A stretch of DNA of 64,000 nucleotides from Sphingomonas ginsenosidivorax (GTDB taxonomy: Bacteria > Pseudomonadota > Alphaproteobacteria > Sphingomonadales > Sphingomonadaceae), in assembly GCF_007995065.1 (NCBI RefSeq), contig NZ_VOQR01000001.1, positions 2,855,001 to 2,919,000 on the forward strand. The letters run 5' to 3'. Below, piece after piece: positions 9,219-17,159 of the stretch (its first letter is position 1; the number at the start of each line of letters is the position of its first letter). Made by a program: the position numbers and the translations under genes. Below the pieces are notes generated by a model. That model was not told the origin of the DNA, ran no database searches, and saw only the letters and a list, made by a program, of their open reading frames with translations.

Positions 9219-9256
9219 GCGCGCGATCGAACCGATTTCGGGCGATCGACGCGCGT
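9219..9256 (+). terminator. Hairpin after the small conserved gene, possible terminator
   Basis: CGCGCGCGATCG (9219-9230) pairs with CGATCG-A-CGCGCG (9244-9256) with one bulged base, and CCGATTTCGG forms an inner step. There is no U-tract, so intrinsic termination is uncertain. It separates the opgGH run from the cyclic-di-GMP gene. Confidence 0.35.
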
Positions 9257-9307
9257 TAACCCTGATCGCTTATCAGTTTCGCAACGCATCCGGGGCTATC
9301 CAGCGCC

Positions 9308-11962
9308 ATGCACGCGCCCCTTCCCAAAGCCGATCGTCGCCAACGCAGTCGCCCCGCGGCCTATGGCCTGTTCGGGCTGGGAGAAGACGGCCGCGATCAG
9401 GTCGTCGCGGTCCAGAGCGCGCTGCTCGCGCAGATCGGCGCGGTATGGCCGTTCACGCTGGCGACCCAGCTCGTCGCCGGCGTGCTGCTGATCGTCATCG
9501 CCGCGATCGACGGGCGGGGCGCGATGCTGCCGCTGATCGGCGTCTATGTCGGGATCGTCGCGATCGTCTCGCTGGCGCTGCTGGCGACGTTGCGCGTTCC
9601 CGCGATGCGTCGCTGGCCGGCGCATCAGCGCTACCGGATCCTCACCGCGGGTGCGGCCGGTCTCGCCGCCGGGCTGCTCGCGCTGCTCTGGACGACGACG
9701 CGGATGCCCGTCGGCACGGTGCAGCTCGGCTGCTTCGTCGCGGTCTCGGGCGCGATCGGCGTCACCGCGCTCAGCATCCACCCGGTCCGCGTCGCGACGC
9801 TCGGCTTCGGCGCTGGCGTGGTGCTGATGCTCGCGATCCTGTCGGGGATCAGCCTCGCCTTCGCCGTCGCGGTGCTCTTCCTCGGCTGCCTCGCGCTGGT
9901 CGCGCACCGGCTCGCCCAGGTCGATCACGACATCGCGCTCGACCGCGTCGACGAAGGCAGCGAGGGTCGCCTCGCGGTGAAGATGATCGCAGAGTTCGAA
10001 AGCCACGGCACCGGCTGGTTCTGGGAAGCCGACCGCCACGGCCGCGTCACCTATATCTCTGCCAAGGTCGCGGGCGAGCTGACCCCGACCGGGGGCAGCC
10101 CCGCGGGCATGCTGCTGACCGACCTGTTCCGGATGGACAGCGACAGCACCGAACGCACGCTCGCCTTCCATCTCTCCTCGCGCACCTCGTTCGCCGATTA
10201 TTCGGTTCGTGCCGCGATCGACCCGCCGATCGACACCGACTCGCCGCGCTGGTGGTCGATCTCGGGGCGCCCGCTGGTCGACGAGATCGGCCGCTTCCAG
10301 GGCTTTATCGGCTCGGGCTCGGACCTCACCGAGAAGCGCAAGTCGGAGGCTGAGATCACTCGCCTTGCGCTGTTCGACGGCCTGACCGGTCTCGCCAATC
10401 GCCAGCGCATGCGTCTGACGCTCGACAAGACGCTCGCGCAGCAGGCGGGCCCGCATCGCCCTACGGGGCTGTTCCTGATGGATCTCGATCGCTTCAAGGC
10501 GGTCAACGACACGCTCGGCCACCAGGCGGGCGACGCATTGCTCAAACAGGTCGCGCAGCGTCTGCAGCGCGGGGTCGGCGACGCCGGTCTGGTCGGGCGC
10601 CTCGGCGGCGACGAGTTCAAGGTCGTGCTGCCCGGCATCGACAATCGCGAGCAGCTCGCGGTGCTCGCGCGCGATCTGATCACGTCGCTGTCCCAGCCCT
10701 ATTTCATCAGCGGCGCCTCAGTCGCGATCGGCTGTTCGATCGGCATCGCGGTCGCACCCGAACATGGCGAGGATTCGGAGACGCTGGTCCGCAACGCCGA
10801 TCTCGCGCTCTATGCTGCCAAGGGCGACGGCCGCGGCATCCACCGTTTCTATTCGGACGACATGCTGGCGGGTGCCAAGAGCCGCAAGCAGCTCGAGGAC
10901 GACCTGCGCACCGCGGTGTCCGACGGCGCCTTCCACCTCGCCTATCAGCCCGTCGTCAGCACCAAGACCGCGCGCATCGTCGGCTATGAGGCGCTGATCC
11001 GCTGGACCCACCCGACCCGCGGCAACGTATCGCCCGCCGATTTCATCCCGATCGCGGAGGAGAGCGGACTGATCGAGGGGATCGGCGAATGGGTCCTGCG
11101 CACCGCCTGTCTCGAGGCGGCGCGCTGGCCGGGCGACATCCGCGTCGCGGTCAACGTCTCGCCGATCCAGTTCGCCAACCCGGCGCTGCCCGCACTCGTC
11201 ACCAGCGCACTCGCGCATTCGGGTATCGCGCCCGGCCGGCTCGAACTCGAGATCACCGAGGGCGTGTTCCTTGACGAGACGCAGTCGTCCGACCAGATGT
11301 TCAAGGCGCTGAAGGGGATCGGCGTCCGCCTCGCGCTCGACGATTTCGGCACCGGCTATTCGAGTCTCGGCTATTTGCGCAACGCGCCGTTCGACAAGAT
11401 CAAGATCGACCAGTCGTTCGTGAAGGGCGCGGCACAGTCGGGCAACCGCAACGCCGCGATCATCAAGGCGATCGTCACGCTCGCCGACACGCTCGGGATG
11501 GAAACCACCGCGGAGGGCGTCGAGATCCAGGACGAGATCGACCTGATCCGCGACCTCGGCTGCAGCCATATCCAGGGCTATGTCTATGGCCGCCCGGCGC
11601 CCGCGGACGAGGTCCTGGTGCAACTCGGCGGACAGGCCGGCATCGCCAAGCCCAGCGGCTTCAAGGTCAGCCGGTCGCCGCGCACCAAGATGCTCCGCTC
11701 CGCGCGGATCGCGATCGACGGCGCCCGCGGCGACGTGCGCATCCGCGACATCTCGACCAAGGGCGCGATGATCGACGGGATCGCGATCGAGGGCGACCCC
11801 GCGGGGATCGAGATGCAGATCGAACTGCTCGAGGACCAGATGATCACCGCCCGCATCCGCTGGGCCAAGGACGGCAAGGCAGGGATCGAGTTCGCCGAAG
11901 CCTTCAACCTCGACCGCCTCACCCCCGCCCAGGTCTCCCGCGTCCTCCGCCGCTCGGCCTGA
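9308..11962 (+). CDS. Membrane PAS-GGDEF-EAL-PilZ cyclic-di-GMP protein
   Basis: 884 residues. The N-terminal region has about five membrane helices between residues 35 and 210. A PAS domain follows (about 225-345, with GTGWFWEADRHGRVTYIS), then GGDEF near 433-437 with intact GRLGGDEF, and EAL beginning GYEALIRW near 559. The EAL part keeps DDFGTGYSSLGYL, IKIDQSFV and AEGVE, expected for an active phosphodiesterase. The C-terminal 90 residues (about 795-884) look like PilZ, with an RSAR box and a DIST-KGAMIDG segment. It would make and/or degrade cyclic-di-GMP in response to a membrane or PAS signal. The RxxD inhibitory site expected five residues before GGDEF is absent. It stands alone, between two hairpin-rich gaps. 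Confidence 0.92.
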   Translation: MHAPLPKADRRQRSRPAAYGLFGLGEDGRDQVVAVQSALLAQIGAVWPFTLATQLVAGVLLIVIAAIDGRGAMLPLIGVYVGIVAIVSLALLATLRVPAMRRWPAHQRYRILTAGAAGLAAGLLALLWTTTRMPVGTVQLGCFVAVSGAIGVTALSIHPVRVATLGFGAGVVLMLAILSGISLAFAVAVLFLGCLALVAHRLAQVDHDIALDRVDEGSEGRLAVKMIAEFESHGTGWFWEADRHGRVTYISAKVAGELTPTGGSPAGMLLTDLFRMDSDSTERTLAFHLSSRTSFADYSVRAAIDPPIDTDSPRWWSISGRPLVDEIGRFQGFIGSGSDLTEKRKSEAEITRLALFDGLTGLANRQRMRLTLDKTLAQQAGPHRPTGLFLMDLDRFKAVNDTLGHQAGDALLKQVAQRLQRGVGDAGLVGRLGGDEFKVVLPGIDNREQLAVLARDLITSLSQPYFISGASVAIGCSIGIAVAPEHGEDSETLVRNADLALYAAKGDGRGIHRFYSDDMLAGAKSRKQLEDDLRTAVSDGAFHLAYQPVVSTKTARIVGYEALIRWTHPTRGNVSPADFIPIAEESGLIEGIGEWVLRTACLEAARWPGDIRVAVNVSPIQFANPALPALVTSALAHSGIAPGRLELEITEGVFLDETQSSDQMFKALKGIGVRLALDDFGTGYSSLGYLRNAPFDKIKIDQSFVKGAAQSGNRNAAIIKAIVTLADTLGMETTAEGVEIQDEIDLIRDLGCSHIQGYVYGRPAPADEVLVQLGGQAGIAKPSGFKVSRSPRTKMLRSARIAIDGARGDVRIRDISTKGAMIDGIAIEGDPAGIEMQIELLEDQMITARIRWAKDGKAGIEFAEAFNLDRLTPAQVSRVLRRSA

Positions 11963-12010
11963 CGCCGCCCCCCGTCGTACGACGCCCCGTTCGGTCAGCC
12001 GCCCCCCCTT

Positions 12011-12093
12011 CGTCATGCCGGGCTCGTCCCGGCATCCAGAGCCCCAAGCGACCCGCCCGTAACCCTGGATCCCGGGACGAGCCCGGGATGACG
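12011..12093. repeat. REP-like paired palindrome, GTCATGCCGGGC family
   Basis: CGTCATGCCGGGCTCGTCCC faces GGGACGAGCCCGGGATGACG. It is the only repeat in the 502-base gap between the cyclic-di-GMP gene and nrdA. The remaining part, 12094-12412, is of lower GC and contains no gene I can support; it should hold the nrdA promoter. I see no clear NrdR box pair there. Confidence 0.75.
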
Positions 12094-12412
12094 GGTGGAG
12101 AAGACACCCCGACCATCCCCACCAAAATATTTTCGTTCGCGCCCTGTTCCCTTGCACATCGTGAACCCCGCAGAAGTCCGTGCGTCGCGCGGGCATCGCC
12201 GGTCGAACCGACCCGCAAGATGACCGTCCCGTCATCAACCCGCTTGCGTCGCCTTCCGCTTTGGCACAATCTCTTGGGGTTGCGTTCGTTGCCGGACCCA
12301 ATCGCTGGTAGAATTGTCGTTGCATTACCATATGCAGGCAGGAGCATCGCAACCGTCGTTTCGGCTGCGTGATCTCTTTTTGTTCTCCGCTTGGGGTCGC
12401 GCGGGTGTAATA

Positions 12413-12457
12413 GGGAGCCCGCTCCCGATTCGAACGGACCGAGAACGAATGGGGAGC
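12413..12457 (+). promoter_or_regulatory. Two competing hairpins over the nrdA ribosome-binding site
   Basis: The sequence shows two exclusive structures. In one, GCTCCC-G-ATTCG (12421-12432) pairs with CGAAT-G-GGGAGC (12446-12457), 11 of 12 pairs with one G-G mismatch and a 13-base loop. This hides the GGGGAG Shine-Dalgarno at 12451-12456, eight bases before the nrdA ATG. In the other, GGGAG (12413-12417) pairs with CTCCC (12422-12426) across a four-base loop, which would free the Shine-Dalgarno. A translational switch is inferred, not shown. If transcription starts downstream of about 12415 only the first hairpin could form. Confidence 0.5.
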
Positions 12458-12464
12458 GGTTTCG

Positions 12465-14369
12465 ATGGACTTCAGTGATAGCAGCCGGGATAGCGACATG
12501 ACCACGGACACCCTCGACACCGCCGCAGCGGCCGCCCCGCAGGCGGCTCAGGCGCAGGACAGCCACTCGGTGCGCCCGCAGCCCTATCCGGTCGAGGTCG
12601 ACCATAGCCGCGACGCGCTGCTCACCGATTTCGGCAAGGAAACGCTGAAGGACCGCTACCTGCTGCCGGGCGAGAGCTACCAGGACCTGTTCGTCCGCGT
12701 CGCCTCGGCCTATGCCGACGACGCCGGCCATGCGCAGCGCCTCTACGACGCGATCTCGAAGCTCTGGTTCATGCCCGCCACCCCCGTTCTCTCGAACGGC
12801 GGCACCGGCCGCGGCCTGCCGATCAGCTGCTACCTCAACTCGGTGCCCGACAGCCTCAACGGCATCGTCGACACCTGGAACGAGAATGTCTGGCTCGCCT
12901 CGCGCGGCGGCGGCATCGGCACCTATTGGGGCAATGTCCGCGGCATCGGCGAGCCGGTCGGCCTCAACGGCAAGACCAGCGGCATCATCCCGTTCGTCCG
13001 CGTGATGGATTCGCTGACCCTCGCGATCTCGCAGGGCTCGCTGCGCCGCGGGTCTGCCGCCTGCTATCTCGACGTCTCGCATCCCGAGATCGAGGAGTTC
13101 CTCGAGATCCGCAAACCCTCGGGCGACTTCAACCGCAAGGCGCTCAACCTGCATCACGGCGTGCTGATCACCGACGACTTCATGGAAGCCGTCCGCGCCG
13201 GCGCCGAATGGCATCTGCGCTCCCCCAAGGACCAGGCGATCCGCGCCACCGTCGACGCGCGCTCGCTGTTCCAGAAGCTCGTCGAGACCCGCCTGCAGAC
13301 CGGCGAGCCCTACATCATCTTCGCCGACCACGTGAACAAAGCGATGCCCAAGCATCACCGCGAACTCGGCCTCAAGGTCTCGACCTCGAACCTGTGCAGC
13401 GAGATCACGCTGCCGACCGGCCGCGACCATCTCGGTAACGACCGCACGGCCGTGTGCTGCCTGTCGTCGCTGAACCTCGAAACCTGGGACCAGTGGAACG
13501 GCGAGAAGGGCTTCATCGAGGACGTCATGCGCTTCCTCGACAACGTCCTGCAGGATTACATCGACCGCCACGAGCCCGGCATGGAGCGCGCCGCCTACTC
13601 GGCGGGCCGCGAGCGCTCGGTCGGCCTCGGCGTGATGGGCTATCACAGCTTCCTCCAGGCGCGCGGCCTGCCCTTCGAGGGCGCGATGGCGAAGTCGTGG
13701 AACCTGCGCATGTTCAAGCACATCAACGCCGCGGCCAACGAAGCGTCGATGCAGCTCGCGATCGAGCGCGGCCCCTGCCCCGACGCCGCCGATGTCGGCG
13801 CGATGGAGCGGTTCAGCTGCAAGATGGCGATCGCGCCGACCGCGTCGATCAGCATCATCTGCGGCGGCACCAGCGCGTGCATCGAGCCGATCCCGGCGAA
13901 CATCTACACGCACAAGACGCTGTCGGGCAGCTTCTCGGTCAAGAACCCGTATCTGGAAAAGCTGCTCTCCGAGAAGTCGAAGAACAGCGACGCGGTGTGG
14001 AACTCGATCCTCGAGCAGGGCGGCAGCGTCCAGCACCTCGACTTCCTCTCGACCGAGGAAAAGGACTGCTACAAGACGAGCTTCGAGATCGACCAGCGCT
14101 GGCTGCTCGAACTCGCCGCCGACCGCACGCCGTACATCGACCAGGCGCAGTCGCTGAACCTGTTCATCCCCGCCGACGTCGAGAAATGGGACCTCCTCAT
14201 GCTCCACTTCCGCGCCTGGGAGCTCGGCATCAAGTCGCTCTACTATCTCCGCTCGAAGTCGGTGCAGCGCGCCGGGTTCGCCGGCGGCGTCGAGGCCGAC
14301 AACACGATCGACCTGCGCCAGATCGAGGTCGAGTCGAAGGACTATGACGAATGTCTGGCGTGCCAGTGA
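12465..14369 (+). CDS. nrdA: Ribonucleoside-diphosphate reductase, alpha subunit (class Ia, no ATP-cone)
   Basis: 634 residues from ATG 12465; a second ATG at 12498 is also possible. It reduces ribonucleoside diphosphates to deoxyribonucleotides with NrdB. Catalytic elements are present: CYLNS with the first redox cysteine near 122, NLCSEI near 307-312 (radical cysteine and Glu), a second redox cysteine in AVCCLSS near 329-330, the paired tyrosines in LYYLRS near 595 for radical transfer, and C-terminal CLACQ as the cysteine pair re-reduced by thioredoxin. Compared with the E. coli enzyme of 761 residues, the N-terminal ATP-cone that senses ATP/dATP is missing. nrdB lies 1.2 kb downstream, after three unrelated small genes. 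Confidence 0.95.
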   Translation: MDFSDSSRDSDMTTDTLDTAAAAAPQAAQAQDSHSVRPQPYPVEVDHSRDALLTDFGKETLKDRYLLPGESYQDLFVRVASAYADDAGHAQRLYDAISKLWFMPATPVLSNGGTGRGLPISCYLNSVPDSLNGIVDTWNENVWLASRGGGIGTYWGNVRGIGEPVGLNGKTSGIIPFVRVMDSLTLAISQGSLRRGSAACYLDVSHPEIEEFLEIRKPSGDFNRKALNLHHGVLITDDFMEAVRAGAEWHLRSPKDQAIRATVDARSLFQKLVETRLQTGEPYIIFADHVNKAMPKHHRELGLKVSTSNLCSEITLPTGRDHLGNDRTAVCCLSSLNLETWDQWNGEKGFIEDVMRFLDNVLQDYIDRHEPGMERAAYSAGRERSVGLGVMGYHSFLQARGLPFEGAMAKSWNLRMFKHINAAANEASMQLAIERGPCPDAADVGAMERFSCKMAIAPTASISIICGGTSACIEPIPANIYTHKTLSGSFSVKNPYLEKLLSEKSKNSDAVWNSILEQGGSVQHLDFLSTEEKDCYKTSFEIDQRWLLELAADRTPYIDQAQSLNLFIPADVEKWDLLMLHFRAWELGIKSLYYLRSKSVQRAGFAGGVEADNTIDLRQIEVESKDYDECLACQ

Positions 14370-14384
14370 GGTGTCATCGATAGG

Positions 14385-14510
14385 TTCCCCTCACCCTTCC
14401 GACCCTGCGGGCCTCCCTTCCTCTCCCACAAGGGAAGAGGGACAGCAGGACTCCTCTCCCCTTGTGGGAGAGGAAGGGGCCCGCGCGAAGCGTGGGAAGG
14501 TGAGGGGGAA
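14385..14510. repeat. REP-like paired palindrome, CTCCCACAAGGG family, left of the DUF559 gene
   Basis: It opens TTCCCCTCACCCTTCC and closes GGGAAGGTGAGGGGGAA, with internal CCTCTCCCACAAGGG and CCCCTTGTGGGAGAGG hairpins. Bases 14451-14485 are a perfect 35-base inverted copy of 14930-14964 on the other side of the DUF559 gene. It begins 16 bases after the nrdA stop. Confidence 0.85.
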
Positions 14511-14895
14511 TGCGGAAGGCCTGACGAAGCGCCAACTGCTGCCTGCTGACACGACAAGACGCGCCCGCGTGTTGCGCAGGAATACGGGTGAACCTGAGCG
14601 CCGCTTGTGGGGCGCCGTTCGCGAGGCGCATCCCGCGCAACGCTTCCGCCGCCAAGTCCCGTTAGGACCCTATTTCGTGGATTTCTGCTCGCACGCTGCC
14701 AGGCTGGTCATCGAAATCGACGGCGACACGCATGCTGGTACGGCAGGCTATGATGCGGCCCGCACCCAATTTCTCAACAACGAAGGGTATCGCGTGCTGC
14801 GCTTCTGGAACAACGAGGTCATGGAAAACATCGACGGCGTGATCCAGACGATCGGCGCCGCGCTTTCGCCTGACATGCAAAAGGGCCGCCCATGA
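14500..14895 (+). CDS. DUF559 domain endonuclease-like protein
   Basis: The DUF559 (Vsr/restriction-endonuclease-like) fold is clear from about RARVLRRNTGEPERRLW onward: FRRQVPLGPYFVDF, LVIEIDGDTH (putative metal-binding Asp/Glu/Asp), GYRVLRFWNNEVMENIDGV. The product is 131 residues from the proposed GTG at 14500. The frame stays open up to an ATG at 14344 inside nrdA, but that stretch only translates the palindromic repeat. The GTG itself lies in the end of the repeat, and TTG at 14572 would also retain the domain. The family is predicted to cut DNA, and its biological role is not established. The gene fits exactly between inverted repeat copies, in the middle of the nrdA-nrdB region. Confidence 0.75.
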   Translation: MRGNAEGLTKRQLLPADTTRRARVLRRNTGEPERRLWGAVREAHPAQRFRRQVPLGPYFVDFCSHAARLVIEIDGDTHAGTAGYDAARTQFLNNEGYRVLRFWNNEVMENIDGVIQTIGAALSPDMQKGRP

Positions 14896-14902
14896 TGGAC
14901 GG

Positions 14903-14964
14903 CCCCCTCACCTTCCCCCGGCCTGCGGCCGCGGGCCCCTTCCTCTCCCACAAGGGGAGAGGAG
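14903..14964. repeat. REP-like palindrome right of the DUF559 gene, inverted copy
   Basis: Bases 14930-14964 are the perfect reverse complement of 14451-14485 (35 of 35), and 14903-14917 mirror 14494-14508. It begins eight bases after the DUF559 stop and ends just before the DUF2171 gene, which is on the minus strand. Confidence 0.85.
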
Positions 14965-14972
14965 GTCCAGTC

Positions 14973-15233
14973 CTACGCTTCTTCCTCGAACGTCACGGCG
15001 ACGTCGGCATTCGCGCTCAAGCGCACCTTGCCGTCCTCGACACCGGCGACCAGGCCGAGCGAGATGAAGTGGTGATGGCCCTCGTGGCTGGTCGTGCCTT
15101 CCTTGACCTGCGCGCCCGAGTCCTTCTTGGTCAGCTTGATGCGGTCGCCCTCGACGTGGTCGACGGTGCCGACATGGACGCCGTCTGCGCCGATGACTTC
15201 GGCATGTTCCTGGATCTGGCTGACATCGACCAT
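14973..15233 (-). CDS. DUF2171 domain protein
   Basis: 86 residues, full length for this group. It opens MVDVSQIQEHAEVIGADGVHVGTVD, with the PRC-barrel-like pattern of DUF2171 (a Val-Gly-Thr-Val turn followed by DRIKLTKKD). A His cluster (EGHHHF, about 50-55) and an acidic tail (TFEEEA) follow. Function unknown; family members are small soluble proteins common in alphaproteobacteria. A GGAGAAGACCC ribosome-binding stretch precedes the ATG. It is transcribed against the surrounding nrd genes. Confidence 0.85.
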   Translation of the reverse strand: MVDVSQIQEHAEVIGADGVHVGTVDHVEGDRIKLTKKDSGAQVKEGTTSHEGHHHFISLGLVAGVEDGKVRLSANADVAVTFEEEA

Positions 15234-15289
15234 GGGTCTTCTCCTGTGTTGGGTTCGGGTGCAGAACGCGCAGGCCCGGAATTGGTCGC

Positions 15290-15493
15290 ATGAGCTGGCA
15301 GGTGCTGATCATGTTTGCGGTCGCGGGCGTGTTCGGCCTGATCGGGATAGCATGCCTCGTCCGCCTCGCCTCCCCTCGGGTAACCCAGGGGCAGGTCTAT
15401 GCGTTCAGGATGATCGGGATCATGCTCGTCTCGGGCGCGATCGTCCTCGCCATGTCGGCCGGCGCGATGCAGTCCTGGGCCGCCAGTCCCTGA
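15290..15493 (+). CDS. Small two-helix membrane protein
   Basis: 67 residues with two hydrophobic helices (about 4-26 and 40-60) joined by a short basic loop (RLASPRVTQGQ). No family recognised. It lies between the DUF2171 gene (divergent, 56 bases away) and nrdB (67 bases away, same strand), so it may share the nrdB message. Alanine-, valine- and glycine-rich helices and a normal stop suggest a genuine gene. Confidence 0.6.
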   Translation: MSWQVLIMFAVAGVFGLIGIACLVRLASPRVTQGQVYAFRMIGIMLVSGAIVLAMSAGAMQSWAASP

Positions 15494-15560
15494 CCGTCCG
15501 CCCCTGACTCAAGTAATTCAGTTTCCCCGTTTTCATCTCTTCATCGTACCGGAGTATCCG

Positions 15561-16613
15561 ATGTCCCTCCTCCAAGCCTCCAAGCAGTACAAGCCGTTCG
15601 AATACCCCTGGGCGTTCGAGTTCTGGAAGCGCCAGCAGCAGCTCCACTGGCTCCCCGAGGAAGTGCCCTTGGGCGAGGATTGCCGCGACTGGGCGCAGAA
15701 GCTCACCGACCACGAGCGCAACCTGCTGACGCAGATCTTCCGCTTCTTCACCCAGGCGGACGTCGAGGTGCAGGACTGCTATCACGAGAAATACGGCCGG
15801 GTGTTCAAGCCGACCGAGATCAAGATGATGCTGACCGCGTTCAGCAACATGGAGACGGTGCACATCGCCGCCTACAGCCACCTGCTCGACACCATCGGCA
15901 TGCCCGAGAGCGAGTATGGCGCCTTCCTCGAATATGCCGAGATGAAGGAAAAGCATGATTACATGCAGAAGTTCACCGTCGACAACGACGAGGACATCGC
16001 GCGCACGCTCGCCATGTTCGGCGGCTTCACCGAGGGCGTCCAGCTCTTCGCCAGCTTCGCGATGCTGATGAACTTCCCGCGCTTCAACAAGATGAAGGGC
16101 ATGGGCCAGATCGTCACTTGGTCGATCCGCGACGAGACGCTGCACTGCGAGGGCATCATCAAGATGTTCCACACCTTCTGCGCCGAGCGCCAGTGCCTGA
16201 CCAAGGCGGTGAAGGACGACATCGCCGACGTGTGCCAGACGACGATCCGGCTCGAGGACAATTTCATCGACCTCGCGTTCGAAATGGGCCCGGTCAACGG
16301 CATGACGCCCAAGGAGATCAAGAAGTACATCCGCTACATCGCCGACTGGCGGATGAACCAGCTGGGGTTGAAGCCGATCTACATGATCGACGAGCACCCG
16401 CTGCCCTGGCTCGCCCCGATGCTCAACGGCGTCGAGCACGCCAACTTCTTCGAAGCCCGCGCGACCGAATATTCGAAGGCCGCGACCAAGGGCCAGTGGA
16501 CCGACGTCTGGGATTCGTTCGACAAGCGGCAGAGCGCGAAGCGTGGGCCTGCGGCGAACCTGGATCTGGGTGAGGTTCGGGATATGTTTTCGGACTCGGT
16601 TGCGGCTGAGTAA
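15561..16613 (+). CDS. nrdB: Ribonucleoside-diphosphate reductase, beta subunit
   Basis: 350 residues, normal for class Ia NrdB. Metal-ligand and radical residues are seen: Asp in ADVEVQDCYHEKYG near 70-75, then METVHIAAYSH near 96-106, which carries Glu, His and the radical Tyr at the spacing of E. coli E115/H118/Y122. GIIKMFHTFC and RLEDNFIDLAFEMG hold later ligands. It houses the diiron-tyrosyl radical that starts catalysis in NrdA. There is no N-terminal ATP-cone, so neither subunit carries the activity-control site. It is separated from nrdA by the DUF559, DUF2171 and small membrane genes. Confidence 0.95.
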   Translation: MSLLQASKQYKPFEYPWAFEFWKRQQQLHWLPEEVPLGEDCRDWAQKLTDHERNLLTQIFRFFTQADVEVQDCYHEKYGRVFKPTEIKMMLTAFSNMETVHIAAYSHLLDTIGMPESEYGAFLEYAEMKEKHDYMQKFTVDNDEDIARTLAMFGGFTEGVQLFASFAMLMNFPRFNKMKGMGQIVTWSIRDETLHCEGIIKMFHTFCAERQCLTKAVKDDIADVCQTTIRLEDNFIDLAFEMGPVNGMTPKEIKKYIRYIADWRMNQLGLKPIYMIDEHPLPWLAPMLNGVEHANFFEARATEYSKAATKGQWTDVWDSFDKRQSAKRGPAANLDLGEVRDMFSDSVAAE

Positions 16614-16721
16614 GTCGCGCCGCGCGAGGAGTTAGCGCAAAGCTAACTCCCGCCACCGGCGGCGCGACCGGCCGGCGGCGCTACAAGCGCCGACCGACGG
16701 CATGGGCTTTGCCCATGTCGT
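16614..16721. repeat. Three-hairpin palindromic cluster after nrdB
   Basis: Directly after the nrdB stop: GTCGCGCCGC (16614-16623) pairs with GCGGCGCGAC (16659-16668) around a perfect inner hairpin GGAGTTAGC-GCAAA-GCTAACTCC (16628-16650). Next come CGGCGCT-ACA-AGCGCCG (16676-16692) and ACGGCATGGGC-TTT-GCCCATGTCGT (16697-16721, one wobble). It is different from the REP families elsewhere in the window. It may also end nrdB transcription, though no U-tract is present. Confidence 0.75.
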
Positions 16722-16847
16722 ACCATCTTGTGATGGCCTCAATCGAATTCATCCATATTCCAGCGCCTCGAATTCCACTATTTACAGAATGCCAAATTGA
16801 CCCCCAAGATATACCTATTCGGCTTGGGGAGATTTGCGGTGCATACG

Positions 16848-17156
16848 ATGAAACGTCGTGGATCTTACAGGTCCATTATAATCGTCACCCTACTAAGCAT
16901 CGCAACTGGCCTACAGAACTCTCAGGCGAGTGCGGCGTATGGATTCTGCATGGCTCCAAGAGCACCCATGCTTTACAGCAGCAAACCATCGCGGCCTTAT
17001 TGCGCAGCTAGTCAAAATTGCTCGTCGTTTGAAGTCGAGCAATACCGAAACAGCCTTAAACGCCACTTCGATCAGCTAGAACAGTATCTGGTTGACGTAG
17101 ACAAATTTCGCAAACTCGCGTACGAGTATGCAGAGTGTGAGGCGAGGTCGGACTAG
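16848..17156 (+). CDS. Small secreted cysteine-containing protein, hypothetical
   Basis: 102 residues from ATG 16848, chosen because it begins a signal peptide (MKRRGSYRSIIIVTLLSIAT, probable cut after QASA near residue 31). The mature part has spaced cysteines (GFCMAPRAPM, RPYCAASQNC) and a helical tail with regular Tyr/Leu (FEVEQYRNSLKRHF, LEQYLVDVDKFRKLAYEYAEC). No named family is recognised, although this C...P...C...C layout followed by a helical tail recurs in small alphaproteobacterial exported proteins. Base composition is less GC-rich than neighbours, suggesting a recent arrival. The competing frame at 16709-17011 lacks such features. Confidence 0.6.
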   Translation: MKRRGSYRSIIIVTLLSIATGLQNSQASAAYGFCMAPRAPMLYSSKPSRPYCAASQNCSSFEVEQYRNSLKRHFDQLEQYLVDVDKFRKLAYEYAECEARSD

Positions 17157-17159
17157 TAA

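Noticed and set aside
12094-12412. NrdR box pair or cobalamin riboswitch upstream of nrdA
   Set aside because: No pair of ACACWATAT-like boxes at about 31-base spacing and no B12-box were seen. TGCAT-N6-ATGCA at 12321-12336 is too short to call.
16709-17011. Alternative 100-codon frame beside the secreted cysteine protein
   Set aside because: It lacks a signal peptide, a good ribosome-binding site and family features, and it overlaps the better-supported frame at 16848-17156.
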